Shown one piece after another: positions 51,127 through 59,640 of a stretch of 64,000 nucleotides of DNA. The first letter of the stretch is position 1, and each line of letters begins with the position of its first letter. The position numbers were made by a program, and so were the translations under genes. Source of the DNA: CALKAL01 sp051846895 (GTDB taxonomy: Bacteria > Bacillota > Bacilli > Bacillales > Alkalibacillaceae); assembly GCA_051846895.1 (NCBI GenBank), contig JBPYCQ010000005.1:124001-188000 (forward strand), read 5' to 3'. Below the pieces are notes generated by a model. That model saw only the letters and a list, made by a program, of their open reading frames with translations. It was not told where the DNA came from and ran no database searches.

Positions 51127-51882
51127 GAGCAATTCCGGGGCAAGTTTGAGCAATCAGAGCCTAGGTTTGAGCAAACAGAGCCTAAGTTTGAGCAATCACG
51201 GCGCAAGTTTGAGCAATCATGGCGCAAGTTTGAGCAATCATGGCGCAAGTTTGAGCAATCGCGGCTCAAGTTTAAGCAATCAGAGCCTAAGTTTGAGCAA
51301 TCATGACCCAAGTTTGAGCAATCATGGCGCAAGTTTGAGCAATCGCGGCCCAAGTTTAAGCAATCAGAGCCCAAGTTTGAGCAATCGCAGCCCAAGTTTG
51401 AGCAATAAGAGCCCAAGTTTGAGCAATCACGACCCAAGTTTAAGCAATCAGAGCCTAGGTTTGAGCAATCGCGGCCCAAGTTTAAGCAATCAGAGCCTAA
51501 GTTTGAGCAATCATGGCGCAAGTTTGAGCAATCGCAGCCCAAGTTTGAGCAATCGCGGCCTAAGTTTGAGCAATCAGAGCCTAAGTTTGAGCAATCATGC
51601 CGCAAGTTTGAGCAAACAGAGCCTAAGTTTGAGCAATCATGGCGCAAGTTTGAGCAATCAGAGCCCAAGTTTGAGCAATCGCAGCCCAAGTTTGAGCAAT
51701 CACGACCCAAGTTTAAGCAATCAGAGCCTAGGTTTGAGCAATCGCGGCTCAAGTTTGAGCAATCGCAGCGCAAGTTTGAGCAATCGCAGCCCAAGTTTGA
51801 GCAATCAGAGCCCAAGTTTGAGCAATCACGACCCAAGTTTAAACAATCACACCCCAAGTTTGGACAATCATGCACTCTATTG
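51127..51882. repeat. 21-bp tandem array, GATTGCTCAAA family inverted (about 36 units)
   Basis: I count 36 units with no indel, so every unit is exactly 21 bases. A constant part (CAAGTTTGAGCAATC, rarely TTTAAGC or GAGCAAA) alternates with a six-base GC-rich variable part. That part takes few values: AGAGCC, GCGGCC, GCAGCC, ATGGCG, ACGACC and single variants. On the minus strand the unit reads GATTGCTCAAACTTGGGCTG, the same family as the arrays at 8126, 42817 and 44495 but in opposite orientation. The last two units drift. Confidence 0.95.
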
Positions 51883-51932
51883 TCTATTTCTAATTGGACG
51901 ATTGATATAGTAAATCGAGATTTTATATCTAA

Positions 51933-52197
51933 GCTCTGTTAAAGTTTAGTGTTGATAATAACAATATTTATACTGAGTTGTTGTATTGTGAAGAGTGAAG
52001 GTGGCGACTCCTGGTCGGCTAAAAGCGGCCACGTCCATGTGGCCAACGCCGACACTTGAACATCCAGTACTTCGCGGAACAGCACGAGTCTCGAGACCCC
52101 GCAGGAAGCGTTTTTCTTCCGAGGAGGCTCGAGCCGTGCCCGCGGAAAGCGTCCACCGATAGCGAGTCACAATAAACAACAACGGGCTTAACAGAGC
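51933..52197. repeat. GC-rich Bacillaceae interspersed repeat with inverted ends
   Basis: The core includes GGTGGCGACTCCTG, GAGACCCCGCAGGAAGCG, TTCCGAGGAGGCTCG and GCCCGCGGAAAGCG, which I recognise as an abundant non-coding repeat of Bacillaceae genomes. About 60 bases starting GTCGGCTAAAAGCGG interrupt the usual order after CTCCTG. The ends are inverted: GCTCTGTTAA at 51933-51942 against TTAACAGAGC at 52188-52197, and TTGTTGTATTGTGA at 51978-51991 against TCACAATAAACAACAA at 52167-52182. It has no frame of interest. Confidence 0.7.
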
Positions 52198-52271
52198 ATA
52201 TATCTAAAATGATAGAATGCTCAAGAAGACATGCGACTCTTTTGTAATACTTTTGAAAGGTGAATGATAAT

Positions 52272-53411
52272 ATGCGTAAGTTAAAGGTGATGTCCATTTT
52301 TGGTACTCGTCCTGAAGCGATTAAAATGGCACCACTCGTATTGGAGTTACAAAAACGTCCAGAACAATTCGAATCGATCGTCACAGTGACAGCTCAGCAT
52401 CGTGAAATGCTTGATCAAGTGTTAAACATTTTTGGTATTGAACCTGACTATGATTTAAACATTATGAAAAAACAGCAAACCCTTGCACAAATAACGACGC
52501 GTGCTCTTGAAGGTTTGGATGAAGTGATGCGTGAAACGAAGCCTGACATCGTGCTCGTTCATGGCGATACAACGACGACGTTTGCGGCAAGTTTAGCTGC
52601 CTTTTACAATGAAATTCCTGTCGGCCATGTTGAAGCGGGGCTCCGTACGTGGAATAAATATTCGCCATTTCCTGAAGAAATTAATCGTCAAGCAACGGGT
52701 ATTATTGCCGACTTACATTTTTCACCGACTAAAAAATCAAAGCAAAATTTACTTAATGAAAATAAAGACGAAAAGACGATTTTTGTCACTGGAAATACAG
52801 CGATTGATGCGCTTCAAACGACAGTGTCTGATGATTATACACATGACGTGCTTGCAAAAGCTGAAGGGCGTAGGCTCGTTTTAATGACTGCGCACCGTCG
52901 TGAAAACTTAGGTAAAAATATGGATTCGATGTTCCGAGCAATTCGACGTATCGCAGATCAGCATGAAGATGTAGAAATTGTTTATCCTGTTCACTTGAAT
53001 CCACTTGTGCAAGAAGCGGCGAAAAAATGGCTTGGGGAACATGACCGTATTCAGTTAATTGAGCCTTTAGAAGTAATTGATTTTCACAATTTTGTTTCAA
53101 AAGCCCACCTCATTTTAACGGATTCTGGTGGTATTCAAGAGGAAGCTCCTTCGTTAGGGGTGCCTGTTCTCGTGCTTCGTGACACAACTGAGCGCCCGGA
53201 AGGTATTGAAGCTGGAACGCTAAAGTTAGTCGGAACAGATGAAGATGCTATTTTTGAAACGGCTGATTTATTATTATCAAATGAAGAAGAACATAAAAAA
53301 ATGGCACGCGCATCTAATCCATATGGCGATGGACAAGCATCCCGTCGTATAGCTGATGCGATTCGTTACTATTTCGGTGAATCTGAAGAACGACCAGATG
53401 AATTTAATTAA
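52272..53411 (+). CDS. mnaA: UDP-N-acetylglucosamine 2-epimerase (non-hydrolysing)
   Basis: I choose the ATG at 52272 (MRKLKVMSIFGTRPEAI), with AAAGGTG nine bases ahead; GTG 52260 lies within that ribosome site. The 379-residue enzyme has GTRPEAIKMAPLV, VHGDTTTTFAASLAAFY, HVEAGLRTWNKYSPFPEE and TDSGGIQEEAPSLGVPVLVLR. It makes UDP-ManNAc for teichoic-acid linkage units or other surface polymers. It is the usual gene between upp and the atp operon in bacilli. Confidence 0.94.
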   Translation: MRKLKVMSIFGTRPEAIKMAPLVLELQKRPEQFESIVTVTAQHREMLDQVLNIFGIEPDYDLNIMKKQQTLAQITTRALEGLDEVMRETKPDIVLVHGDTTTTFAASLAAFYNEIPVGHVEAGLRTWNKYSPFPEEINRQATGIIADLHFSPTKKSKQNLLNENKDEKTIFVTGNTAIDALQTTVSDDYTHDVLAKAEGRRLVLMTAHRRENLGKNMDSMFRAIRRIADQHEDVEIVYPVHLNPLVQEAAKKWLGEHDRIQLIEPLEVIDFHNFVSKAHLILTDSGGIQEEAPSLGVPVLVLRDTTERPEGIEAGTLKLVGTDEDAIFETADLLLSNEEEHKKMARASNPYGDGQASRRIADAIRYYFGESEERPDEFN

Positions 53412-53414
53412 TGG

Positions 53415-53448
53415 AAAAATTCCTTGCGACTGTGCAAGGAATTTTTCG
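53415..53448. terminator. Terminator after mnaA
   Basis: AAAAATTCCTTGC and GCAAGGAATTTTT pair over 13 bp around a 6-nt loop; T-rich on both strands, so it can serve the convergent gene too. Confidence 0.85.
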
Positions 53449-53473
53449 TTTTAGGGTATGGATTAACGATGCA

Positions 53474-54919
53474 TTATTTCACGGGAATATAGATTTCTAT
53501 TTCATCTTTACTTCCAGGATCTTGTGCGTAACGAATATACTCGATAGATAACCTGTCCGTATCTTTTTCATAATCATTATTTTGAATCCATTGCTCTAAC
53601 CGTTGACGTGCTTCTTCAGAGTCATGTTTATGCGCACGTATAAAGGCGTAGTTGGCTGTTTCTTTAAAATACTCCATACCAACAGGAACGTGATCAGGTT
53701 TCATGCTGACTGGGATGGCAGTAACAAATGATTTATTCTCCTGTGAATGGCAATCGAAACACTTCGAGGCTATGATTTCGATATCTAATAATCTAGTCAC
53801 AATTTCATTTTGCCTTTTTAAAAAACCTCTCATTTTTTGCGAGACTTCCTCATCAAAATCTAACCTTCCACTATGTTTCTCGCCAATAAATTCAAGTGTT
53901 TTATGCCAAAGCTTAGGAGACATAAACGTATCATCGTCAAATTCATTCACTAATACAAATAAATGTCTTAATAACTCGACACCCTTTATTTCCAAATCAT
54001 AAGCATCTTTTAAAATATTAATAGCGACCTGGCCATTGTTAGCCTCATTCGGATCGCCACCTTGTGGAAATGGAAACATTTTCGGTAAGCTGGATAGACA
54101 CTCAGCTATACTACCGTAAATGTGTTCACACTCTTCCATTAGCTGAACTACTTGTTGGTCTAAGCTTGAATTCACCTCCCACTTAGAGCGCAATTCAGTA
54201 AAAAATTTCTGTGCAAAATGACGTGCATCGGAAATAACGGCACTGTTATAGGCATTTCCAAACGGATCTATTGTTCTTCCTTCGAATGCTTTAATCCAGG
54301 CCTCGTATCCAGCTAGTCCATGTTTATATTCAGGTGAATGTGCGTAAAATGAGTTTCCGTCTGCATGTTCTAAGATTCTCTTCAGTGCACTTTTCAACAT
54401 CATCTTTTGACTAGTCGGACGATGTTCTTGAAATCCACAGATAAAAATATGGTTGAAACGTCGTTCGTTCAGCTCGCTATATTTTATAACACCATCTTTT
54501 TCAGCGTCTTTTGCATATAATATTTGTTTGTCATGATCATAACCATAGAAAAGTCCGAATTCTGGCAGAAAAATATCCCATGTAATAACGGGAACCCCTG
54601 TATCAATCCTGCTTTGGATAAAGCGGATGACTTTTGCCACACTCTTATCAGGAATTGGAGCAGGATGATTATAAGTAATTGTAGCAATTCCTAACGTTTC
54701 TAAGCTAAGTGAAACTAAATCAAACGGATCAAACATCGTTGGCCCCGCAGGACTCACAGTTTCTGGATGAATATTCATACGGAATGCATGAGTGGAATAA
54801 CCCATAACCTCTGCTAGGGTTAAATCCTTTTGTTCGGTGTATTGTAGCATGGCATAGATTGATTGGGCAGCTGAGGTCCATGTGTATTGCGCACTATCTA
54901 ATTTGATTTTCACATCCAT
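53474..54919 (-). CDS. BtrH-like/effector-binding protein paired with a sigma factor
   Basis: The 481-residue cytosolic protein has three visible parts. The N-terminal 170 residues resemble C39-like BtrH-type domains (YTWTSAAQSIYAMLQY, then PVITWDIFLPEFGLFYGYD and IKYSELNERRFNHIF), but I see no clear catalytic Cys-His pair. The middle is helical (about 175-380) and contains CFDCHS. The C-terminal 80 residues (VPVGMEYFKETANYAFIRAH to EIEIYIPVK) fit a GyrI-like effector-binding fold. It lies 17 bases after a sigma-factor gene and is surely co-transcribed. Function is not known; a sensor of a small molecule is a guess. Confidence 0.6.
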   Translation of the reverse strand: MDVKIKLDSAQYTWTSAAQSIYAMLQYTEQKDLTLAEVMGYSTHAFRMNIHPETVSPAGPTMFDPFDLVSLSLETLGIATITYNHPAPIPDKSVAKVIRFIQSRIDTGVPVITWDIFLPEFGLFYGYDHDKQILYAKDAEKDGVIKYSELNERRFNHIFICGFQEHRPTSQKMMLKSALKRILEHADGNSFYAHSPEYKHGLAGYEAWIKAFEGRTIDPFGNAYNSAVISDARHFAQKFFTELRSKWEVNSSLDQQVVQLMEECEHIYGSIAECLSSLPKMFPFPQGGDPNEANNGQVAINILKDAYDLEIKGVELLRHLFVLVNEFDDDTFMSPKLWHKTLEFIGEKHSGRLDFDEEVSQKMRGFLKRQNEIVTRLLDIEIIASKCFDCHSQENKSFVTAIPVSMKPDHVPVGMEYFKETANYAFIRAHKHDSEEARQRLEQWIQNNDYEKDTDRLSIEYIRYAQDPGSKDEIEIYIPVK

Positions 54920-54936
54920 TTAAATGACACTCCTTT

Positions 54937-55671
54937 TTATAGTATTGGTTTGTTTAAAATCTTTCGTTTTGTAATTCCTTTATTTATCTGTAGTTTAAAG
55001 TAACCGTTAAGGTAGAGACGGGTACGTTCTTTTTTGACTTTTGTACGTGTTCTTGAAAGAGTCGTATAAATATTGCCAATCGACACACCGAATAAATCGG
55101 CAATTTCTGAAGGGGTAATTTGATCAAAGAAGTAAGCTTCAAACACTTGCCGCTCTTTATTTGATAGACAGAATAGTAAGTCGCGAATTCCTTCAAGCAT
55201 CTCTTTTTTTAATAATAAAACTTCAGGGTTCATTTGCTGATGTTGTAAATCGTTTGAGATACTTTGAGTTAAATGATGTAATATGTGATCAATGTTGTAT
55301 ACATCAAAAGCTTTACCATAAGAATATTTGTTCTCAATATGTGTAAAAAGCTGCTCTCGTTGATAAGCGTTAGTTTGGCGAAGCTTCATAAGTGCCTGGT
55401 TTTGTACTATTTTTTTAAACCAAGGTGAAAAACGGTTGACGTCAATCAGTGTACCCATATGAAGAAAAGCTTTAATAAGTGCTTCTTGAACGATATCCTC
55501 TGCCATATGTGTATCACTAGCAAACTTTTGAGCCCAATGGATTGCTTGACTTCGATATCGTCTGACCAATTCTCCAAAAGCATCTCGATTACCTGTTCTT
55601 GCATACTCAATGAGCTCTTGATCATCCATCTTCTCAATTTCCCATTCATTTAACGATTGTGTAGTCATCAT
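54937..55671 (-). CDS. ECF-like RNA polymerase sigma factor with long linker
   Basis: The 244-residue protein has sigma region 2 (DAFGELVRRYRSQAIHWAQKFASDTHMAEDIVQEAL, split over residues 31-66) and sigma region 4 (LSNKERQVFEAYFFDQITPSEIADLFGVSIGNIYTTLSRTR, about 178-218). About 70 residues separate them, more than in standard ECF factors. No anti-sigma membrane protein follows; instead the next gene encodes the effector-binding-type protein. RBS AAAGGAGGGG precedes ATGATG. It is divergent from a subtilase gene. Confidence 0.85.
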   Translation of the reverse strand: MMTTQSLNEWEIEKMDDQELIEYARTGNRDAFGELVRRYRSQAIHWAQKFASDTHMAEDIVQEALIKAFLHMGTLIDVNRFSPWFKKIVQNQALMKLRQTNAYQREQLFTHIENKYSYGKAFDVYNIDHILHHLTQSISNDLQHQQMNPEVLLLKKEMLEGIRDLLFCLSNKERQVFEAYFFDQITPSEIADLFGVSIGNIYTTLSRTRTKVKKERTRLYLNGYFKLQINKGITKRKILNKPIL

Positions 55672-55865
55672 ACCCCTCCTTTACTCCAACGGTTATATAT
55701 ATTGATGCAGTAAGATGAAAAAAACTTACATATATATTCAAAAAACTTTGATATTTATAATAACTATATACCACCTTTGTGTTAAGATGGGTAGTTTTTA
55801 GTTGTTGAGGTACTTATAAAATCCTTCTTTTTAAACATAATATCTAAAAAGGTGGTGGTAATTTT

Positions 55866-58004
55866 ATGCATAAAAAAGTCATACTAATTCTCTTCATTAT
55901 GTTCTCAACGCCATATTTAGCACACGCTGAAGATTCAACTTGGATTATAGAAGTAGACCGTGACCCACATGAAGTAAAGTATTATATCGAGGCTTACTAC
56001 CCATTACTCGAGGTTGAGTATGTATATGATACAATTCTTAAAGCTTTAGCTGTAACAGGTAGTAATCGTCATATCGAAAAACTCCATAAAGAACAATTCA
56101 TAAAAAGTATTAACGCAGCACAAACATATGTCGTTCCCAATAGCATAAATAATAGTGAATCAAATCTAAAAAAGAGTGTGAATTATCATCCTATCGACTC
56201 CAATTACACAGGGAAAGGAATTAAGGTTGGAGTGATCGATACAGGAATTGATTACAATCATCCGGATTTGACAAAAAATTTCAAGGGTGGTTTTGATGTC
56301 GTTGATTTTGATAAAGACCCGATGGAAACGTCTGCTGAAGAAGGAATTCCGACCATACACGGGACGCATGTTGCCGGGATCATTGCGAGCGATGGTAAAA
56401 TTCGTGGGGTTGCACCTGATGCCGAAATATACGCATATCGTGCGCTAGGTCCTGGTGGTTCTGGGTCCTCCGCCCAAGTGATGGCAGCGATTGAACAAGC
56501 TGTGAAAGATGGCATGGACATTATAAATATGTCATTAGGAAGTACGGTTAATAGTCCTGATGACCCGATGACAAAAGCGGTTAACCGCGCGATTGAGCTT
56601 GGGACGACGGTCGTTGTTGCTAATGGGAATAGTGGTCCGGATGGTTGGACGGTAGGATCACCAGCAACATCAGATGATGCGATTTCCGTCGGTGCTTCCA
56701 TTAAGACCCAACATCTGCCTCAACTCAGTTTAGCTAATAATCAAAAAATCGATATTCGCTCCATTCCATTGTCAAAGCCATGGAATTTTAAAAAAGACTA
56801 TCCGATAGAAACACCGACCACTTTAGAGGACATTCAACCATCGATTCACGACCGGATTATTTTAATCGAGAAGGGGTCTGAATCGTATCGAAAAATCATT
56901 CAAACGATTGATGAAAAAGGAGCAACGGCAGTAATCATTTATAGTGATGCATCCGATGACCCTAACGAATGGGAATGGACTGAAGCCGCTTTTCCAGTCA
57001 TATTCGTCACAGACCGAGAAGCAAAACTAATTAAACAAAACGGATATTGGCTAGAAACAACTTATCAAACGATCACTGACGAAGTGGCCCCGTTTAGTTC
57101 GCGTGGACCAGTTACTTCAACTTGGCAAATTAAGCCTGACCTATTAGCGCCGGGTGTAGATATTTTAAGTACCATCCCAAATGGTTATGCTTCACTACAA
57201 GGAACAAGCATGGCAGCACCTTACATTACAGGTGTCCTAGCTCTATTAAAAGAGGCACACCCGAATGAGTCTCCCAAGCAGTTGAAAGATCGGCTTCTCT
57301 CAACGGCGGACCTCTTTGTAAAAAAAGAAGAGAGCGAAGAGCTTCCTCCATCCATTCAAGGGAATGGGCATGTAAATGTAAAAAACGCGATTAAAACAAA
57401 ATTTACCATTTCAAATAACCGTCTCCATTTTGGTAAAATAGAAGGTAATGAAAATGTAGTAAAGGACCAGATAACAATTACAAATCATGGAGACGAGCCA
57501 TTAACCGTGTCGTTTAATTATCCAAAACGCCAAAAAGGTGTCACATGGATTCTGCCTTTCACCGAATCAATCTTACCAAACGAAGAGAAAACGTTTGATA
57601 TTGAAGGAATACTACAACATGGGTTTTTGGAAGAAGGTTTATTTGAAGGGTATTTAACAGTCAATTTAAATGGAGAAGAACATCATTTGTCATATTTAAT
57701 GATGCATGAAACCGCTAATTATCCACGAATTGCAGGGTTAGAAATGGAAATGGCACCGTTTCAAAATGAACAAATAAAACTACGATTATATATTCCAGAA
57801 AATATTGACGAATTATCTATCAATTTGTTTGATCATAACAATATCCACGTCATGGAAATTTTGTCTGAAAAAGAGGTTAAAAAAGGTTACTTAGAAAAAC
57901 AGTTACTACTAAAAAATCTTCCAAGCGGTGAGTTCCAGGCAGTCATTTCTGCGGTTCAAGATGGAGAACAATATACAAAAATTACAGAAATTTATTTTCC
58001 ATAA
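55866..58004 (+). CDS. Secreted subtilisin-like serine protease (Vpr-like)
   Basis: The 712-residue protein has a signal peptide ending near HAEDS (residue 20) and an I9-type propeptide (to about residue 95). The S8 domain has catalytic D125 (VGVIDTGIDYNHPDL), H165 (HGTHVAGIIA) and Ser in LQGTSMAAPYITGVLALL (near 448). A protease-associated insert (about 290-400, ATAVIIYSDASDD) lies within the catalytic domain, as in B. subtilis Vpr. Beta-rich C-terminal domains without S-layer or sortase signals follow, so release to the medium is expected. RBS AAGGTGGTGG precedes. Confidence 0.9.
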   Translation: MHKKVILILFIMFSTPYLAHAEDSTWIIEVDRDPHEVKYYIEAYYPLLEVEYVYDTILKALAVTGSNRHIEKLHKEQFIKSINAAQTYVVPNSINNSESNLKKSVNYHPIDSNYTGKGIKVGVIDTGIDYNHPDLTKNFKGGFDVVDFDKDPMETSAEEGIPTIHGTHVAGIIASDGKIRGVAPDAEIYAYRALGPGGSGSSAQVMAAIEQAVKDGMDIINMSLGSTVNSPDDPMTKAVNRAIELGTTVVVANGNSGPDGWTVGSPATSDDAISVGASIKTQHLPQLSLANNQKIDIRSIPLSKPWNFKKDYPIETPTTLEDIQPSIHDRIILIEKGSESYRKIIQTIDEKGATAVIIYSDASDDPNEWEWTEAAFPVIFVTDREAKLIKQNGYWLETTYQTITDEVAPFSSRGPVTSTWQIKPDLLAPGVDILSTIPNGYASLQGTSMAAPYITGVLALLKEAHPNESPKQLKDRLLSTADLFVKKEESEELPPSIQGNGHVNVKNAIKTKFTISNNRLHFGKIEGNENVVKDQITITNHGDEPLTVSFNYPKRQKGVTWILPFTESILPNEEKTFDIEGILQHGFLEEGLFEGYLTVNLNGEEHHLSYLMMHETANYPRIAGLEMEMAPFQNEQIKLRLYIPENIDELSINLFDHNNIHVMEILSEKEVKKGYLEKQLLLKNLPSGEFQAVISAVQDGEQYTKITEIYFP

Positions 58005-58022
58005 AAACCCCCTCTAAATAAA

Positions 58023-58038
58023 TGTGACATTTGTCACA
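58023..58038 (+). promoter_or_regulatory. CRP/FNR- or Rex-like palindrome upstream of the atp operon
   Basis: TGTGACATTTGTCACA is a perfect palindrome fitting TGTGA-N6-TCACA, the consensus for Bacillus Fnr and CRP-type proteins; the right side extended as TCACAA also recalls Rex. It lies 30 bases ahead of the atp -35. No T run follows, so a terminator is unlikely. Confidence 0.45.
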
Positions 58039-58067
58039 AAGTTGTTTCATTTATTATAGGAAAATAA

Positions 58068-58096
58068 TTGACTTTAAATGACCCCTATTGTATGCT
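58068..58096 (+). promoter_or_regulatory. Candidate atp operon promoter
   Basis: TTGACT and TATGCT are 17 bp apart, about 160 bases before atpZ. The leader between them contains a T-rich/A-rich hairpin (58203-58226) close to the first gene. Confidence 0.65.
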
Positions 58097-58258
58097 GATT
58101 AAGTGTGGAATGATAAGGTTTTCATTTGAAAAAAAGTGAGTGTTTTTCACCTCTTTAAGCAATAGAAAAAACCTTTAAGTTCCGAGAGATTTCATGCTAT
58201 ATTTTTTTGCTTTTTGAGCAAAAAATGTTGTCGAAAAAGACGACTGGAAGGTAGGATC

Positions 58259-58468
58259 ATGAGAAATAATCCATTTCGCGGTATCGCGATTACAAGTGGA
58301 ATATTAAGTTACCTCGCAGGTGCTACCATCGTCGGTATTTTCATTGGTAGGTGGCTTGATGATTATTTTCAAACGACCCCACTTTTTTTAATCATCGGGT
58401 TGTTACTCGGATTGGCCGCTGGTGTATATGGGATGATTAAAATCGTAAATAAATATTTAGGAGACTAA
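58259..58468 (+). CDS. atpZ: AtpZ/AtpI-family small membrane protein
   Basis: I start at ATG 58259 (MRNNPFRGIAITSGILSY), with GGAAGGTAGG ahead; the in-frame ATG at 58214 adds a basic cysteine-rich stretch not typical of the family. The 69-residue product has two membrane helices, the second GLLLGLAAGVYGMIKIV. AtpZ precedes atpI in some bacilli such as B. pseudofirmus and, with AtpI, has been linked to magnesium or calcium supply and to c-ring assembly. It lies six bases ahead of atpI. Confidence 0.83.
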   Translation: MRNNPFRGIAITSGILSYLAGATIVGIFIGRWLDDYFQTTPLFLIIGLLLGLAAGVYGMIKIVNKYLGD

Positions 58469-58473
58469 TCGTC

Positions 58474-58863
58474 ATGAAAGATTATACCACTATGGCTAAT
58501 CGTCAACGTAAATGGATGCTTTACCTTCTAGCAATCTCCGTCATCGGATGGGGCTTCACAGACTATCAAACGATATTTGCAGGACTCATTTTAGGACTAG
58601 CCGTTGGACTATTCAATCTAATGCTTCTGCAAAATAGAATTAACATCGTTGCTGAGAAGGCCTCCAAGAACCAAATGGCAAAATCATTCGGTTCACTTTC
58701 AAGACTTGCAGGTGCAGCACTTGTCATCGTTATCTCGATGCGTTTTCCGGAGTATTTTAATATAGCTGCATCCATTTTCGGTTTAATGGCACCTTATGTT
58801 GTCATTATGATAGATTTTATTTTCCATCTAAAGGATATAAGCACTACGAAAAGGGGTGAATGA
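58474..58863 (+). CDS. atpI: ATP synthase protein I
   Basis: The 129-residue protein has four hydrophobic segments, with the family pattern GLILGLAVGLFNLMLLQNR near residue 40. AtpI assists assembly of the c-ring. It overlaps atpB by four bases. Sequence conservation in this family is low, so position is a main support. Confidence 0.88.
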   Translation: MKDYTTMANRQRKWMLYLLAISVIGWGFTDYQTIFAGLILGLAVGLFNLMLLQNRINIVAEKASKNQMAKSFGSLSRLAGAALVIVISMRFPEYFNIAASIFGLMAPYVVIMIDFIFHLKDISTTKRGE

Positions 58864-59588
58864 TTTTGGATCACGGTGCACCTATATACCATGATTTATT
58901 TGGTATTAGTTGGTTTGATGTAAACTTATCGAACGTTTTGATGATGTTTGTGACATCTGTCATCGTCTTTATCATCGCAGTCGTCGGTAGTCGAAATCTT
59001 CAAAGAAAGCCAACAGGATTCCAAAACTTTATGGAATGGATTGTTGATTTTGTCAAAGGCATGGTCAACAGTACGATGGATTGGAAAACAGGTAAACAAT
59101 TCCTTCCATTAGGACTTACTTTATTATTTTACATTTTTGTTGGTAACATTCTCGGTGTTATGTTCATGGTCGTTTATGATGGTGAACTATGGTGGAAATC
59201 TCCAACAGCAGACCCGAGTATCACACTAACACTAGCAGTACTTGTAGTGGTACTTTCCCACTATTATGGTGTAAAAATTAAAGGCGGAGGCAACTACTTA
59301 AAAGATTATGTAAAGCCAGTTCCACTTTTACTACCATTAAAAATTATCGAAGAGTTTGCGAATACGTTAACTCTTGGAATGCGTCTTTACGGTAACATTT
59401 TTGCCGGAGAAGTATTACTTACCTTATTAGTTGGATTGATGGCCTCAGGTTTCTTCGGATTCATTGGTGGTTTCGTTCCAATGTTAGCTTGGCAAGGATT
59501 CAAACTATTTATAAGTGGAATCCAAGCATTTATTTTCGTTATGTTAACAATGGTTTACATTTCACATAAAGTGAGCGAAGACCATTAA
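58860..59588 (+). CDS. atpB: ATP synthase subunit a
   Basis: The 242-residue protein has five to six membrane helices and the essential arginine in TLGMRLYGNIFAGE (R175). Two positions that distinguish alkaliphile enzymes are of the ordinary type: Gly at 183, where B. pseudofirmus OF4 has Lys180, and Lys at 215 (WQGFKLF), where OF4 has Gly212. It forms the proton half-channels against the c-ring. ATG 58860 overlaps the atpI stop. Confidence 0.94.
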   Translation: MILDHGAPIYHDLFGISWFDVNLSNVLMMFVTSVIVFIIAVVGSRNLQRKPTGFQNFMEWIVDFVKGMVNSTMDWKTGKQFLPLGLTLLFYIFVGNILGVMFMVVYDGELWWKSPTADPSITLTLAVLVVVLSHYYGVKIKGGGNYLKDYVKPVPLLLPLKIIEEFANTLTLGMRLYGNIFAGEVLLTLLVGLMASGFFGFIGGFVPMLAWQGFKLFISGIQAFIFVMLTMVYISHKVSEDH

Positions 59589-59640
59589 TCAATAAAATTT
59601 AAAATACTAACTTATTAATATTTTAGAGGAGGAATTTTCA

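Larger units (their letters stand above)
51029..52271. other. 1.2-kb gene-free repeat island between upp and mnaA
   Basis: The island holds about 100 unique bases, the 36-unit 21-bp array (51127-51882), a short AT-rich stretch, and a GC-rich structured Bacillaceae-type repeat (51933-52197). The last stretch before mnaA holds its ribosome site. Long open frames on both strands across the array come from its 7-codon period. Confidence 0.8.

Noticed and set aside
51127..51882. Possible CRISPR array.
   Set aside because: The period is 21 bases with a 15-base constant part and only six variable bases drawn from a few types. There is no spacer of 26-40 bases and no cas gene in the window.
51021..51910. 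Long open frames on both strands through the 51127 array, with 7-residue repeats (SLSNHGA and DCSNLGS types).
   Set aside because: A 21-base period without stops opens frames on both strands at once. Neither start has a convincing ribosome site, and base changes are not concentrated at third codon positions, so I treat them as by-products of the repeat.
58228..58236. Spo0A box TTGTCGAAA between the atp promoter and atpZ.
   Set aside because: A seven-base core is expected several times in 64 kb by chance, and its position downstream of the promoter near the ribosome site is not typical.
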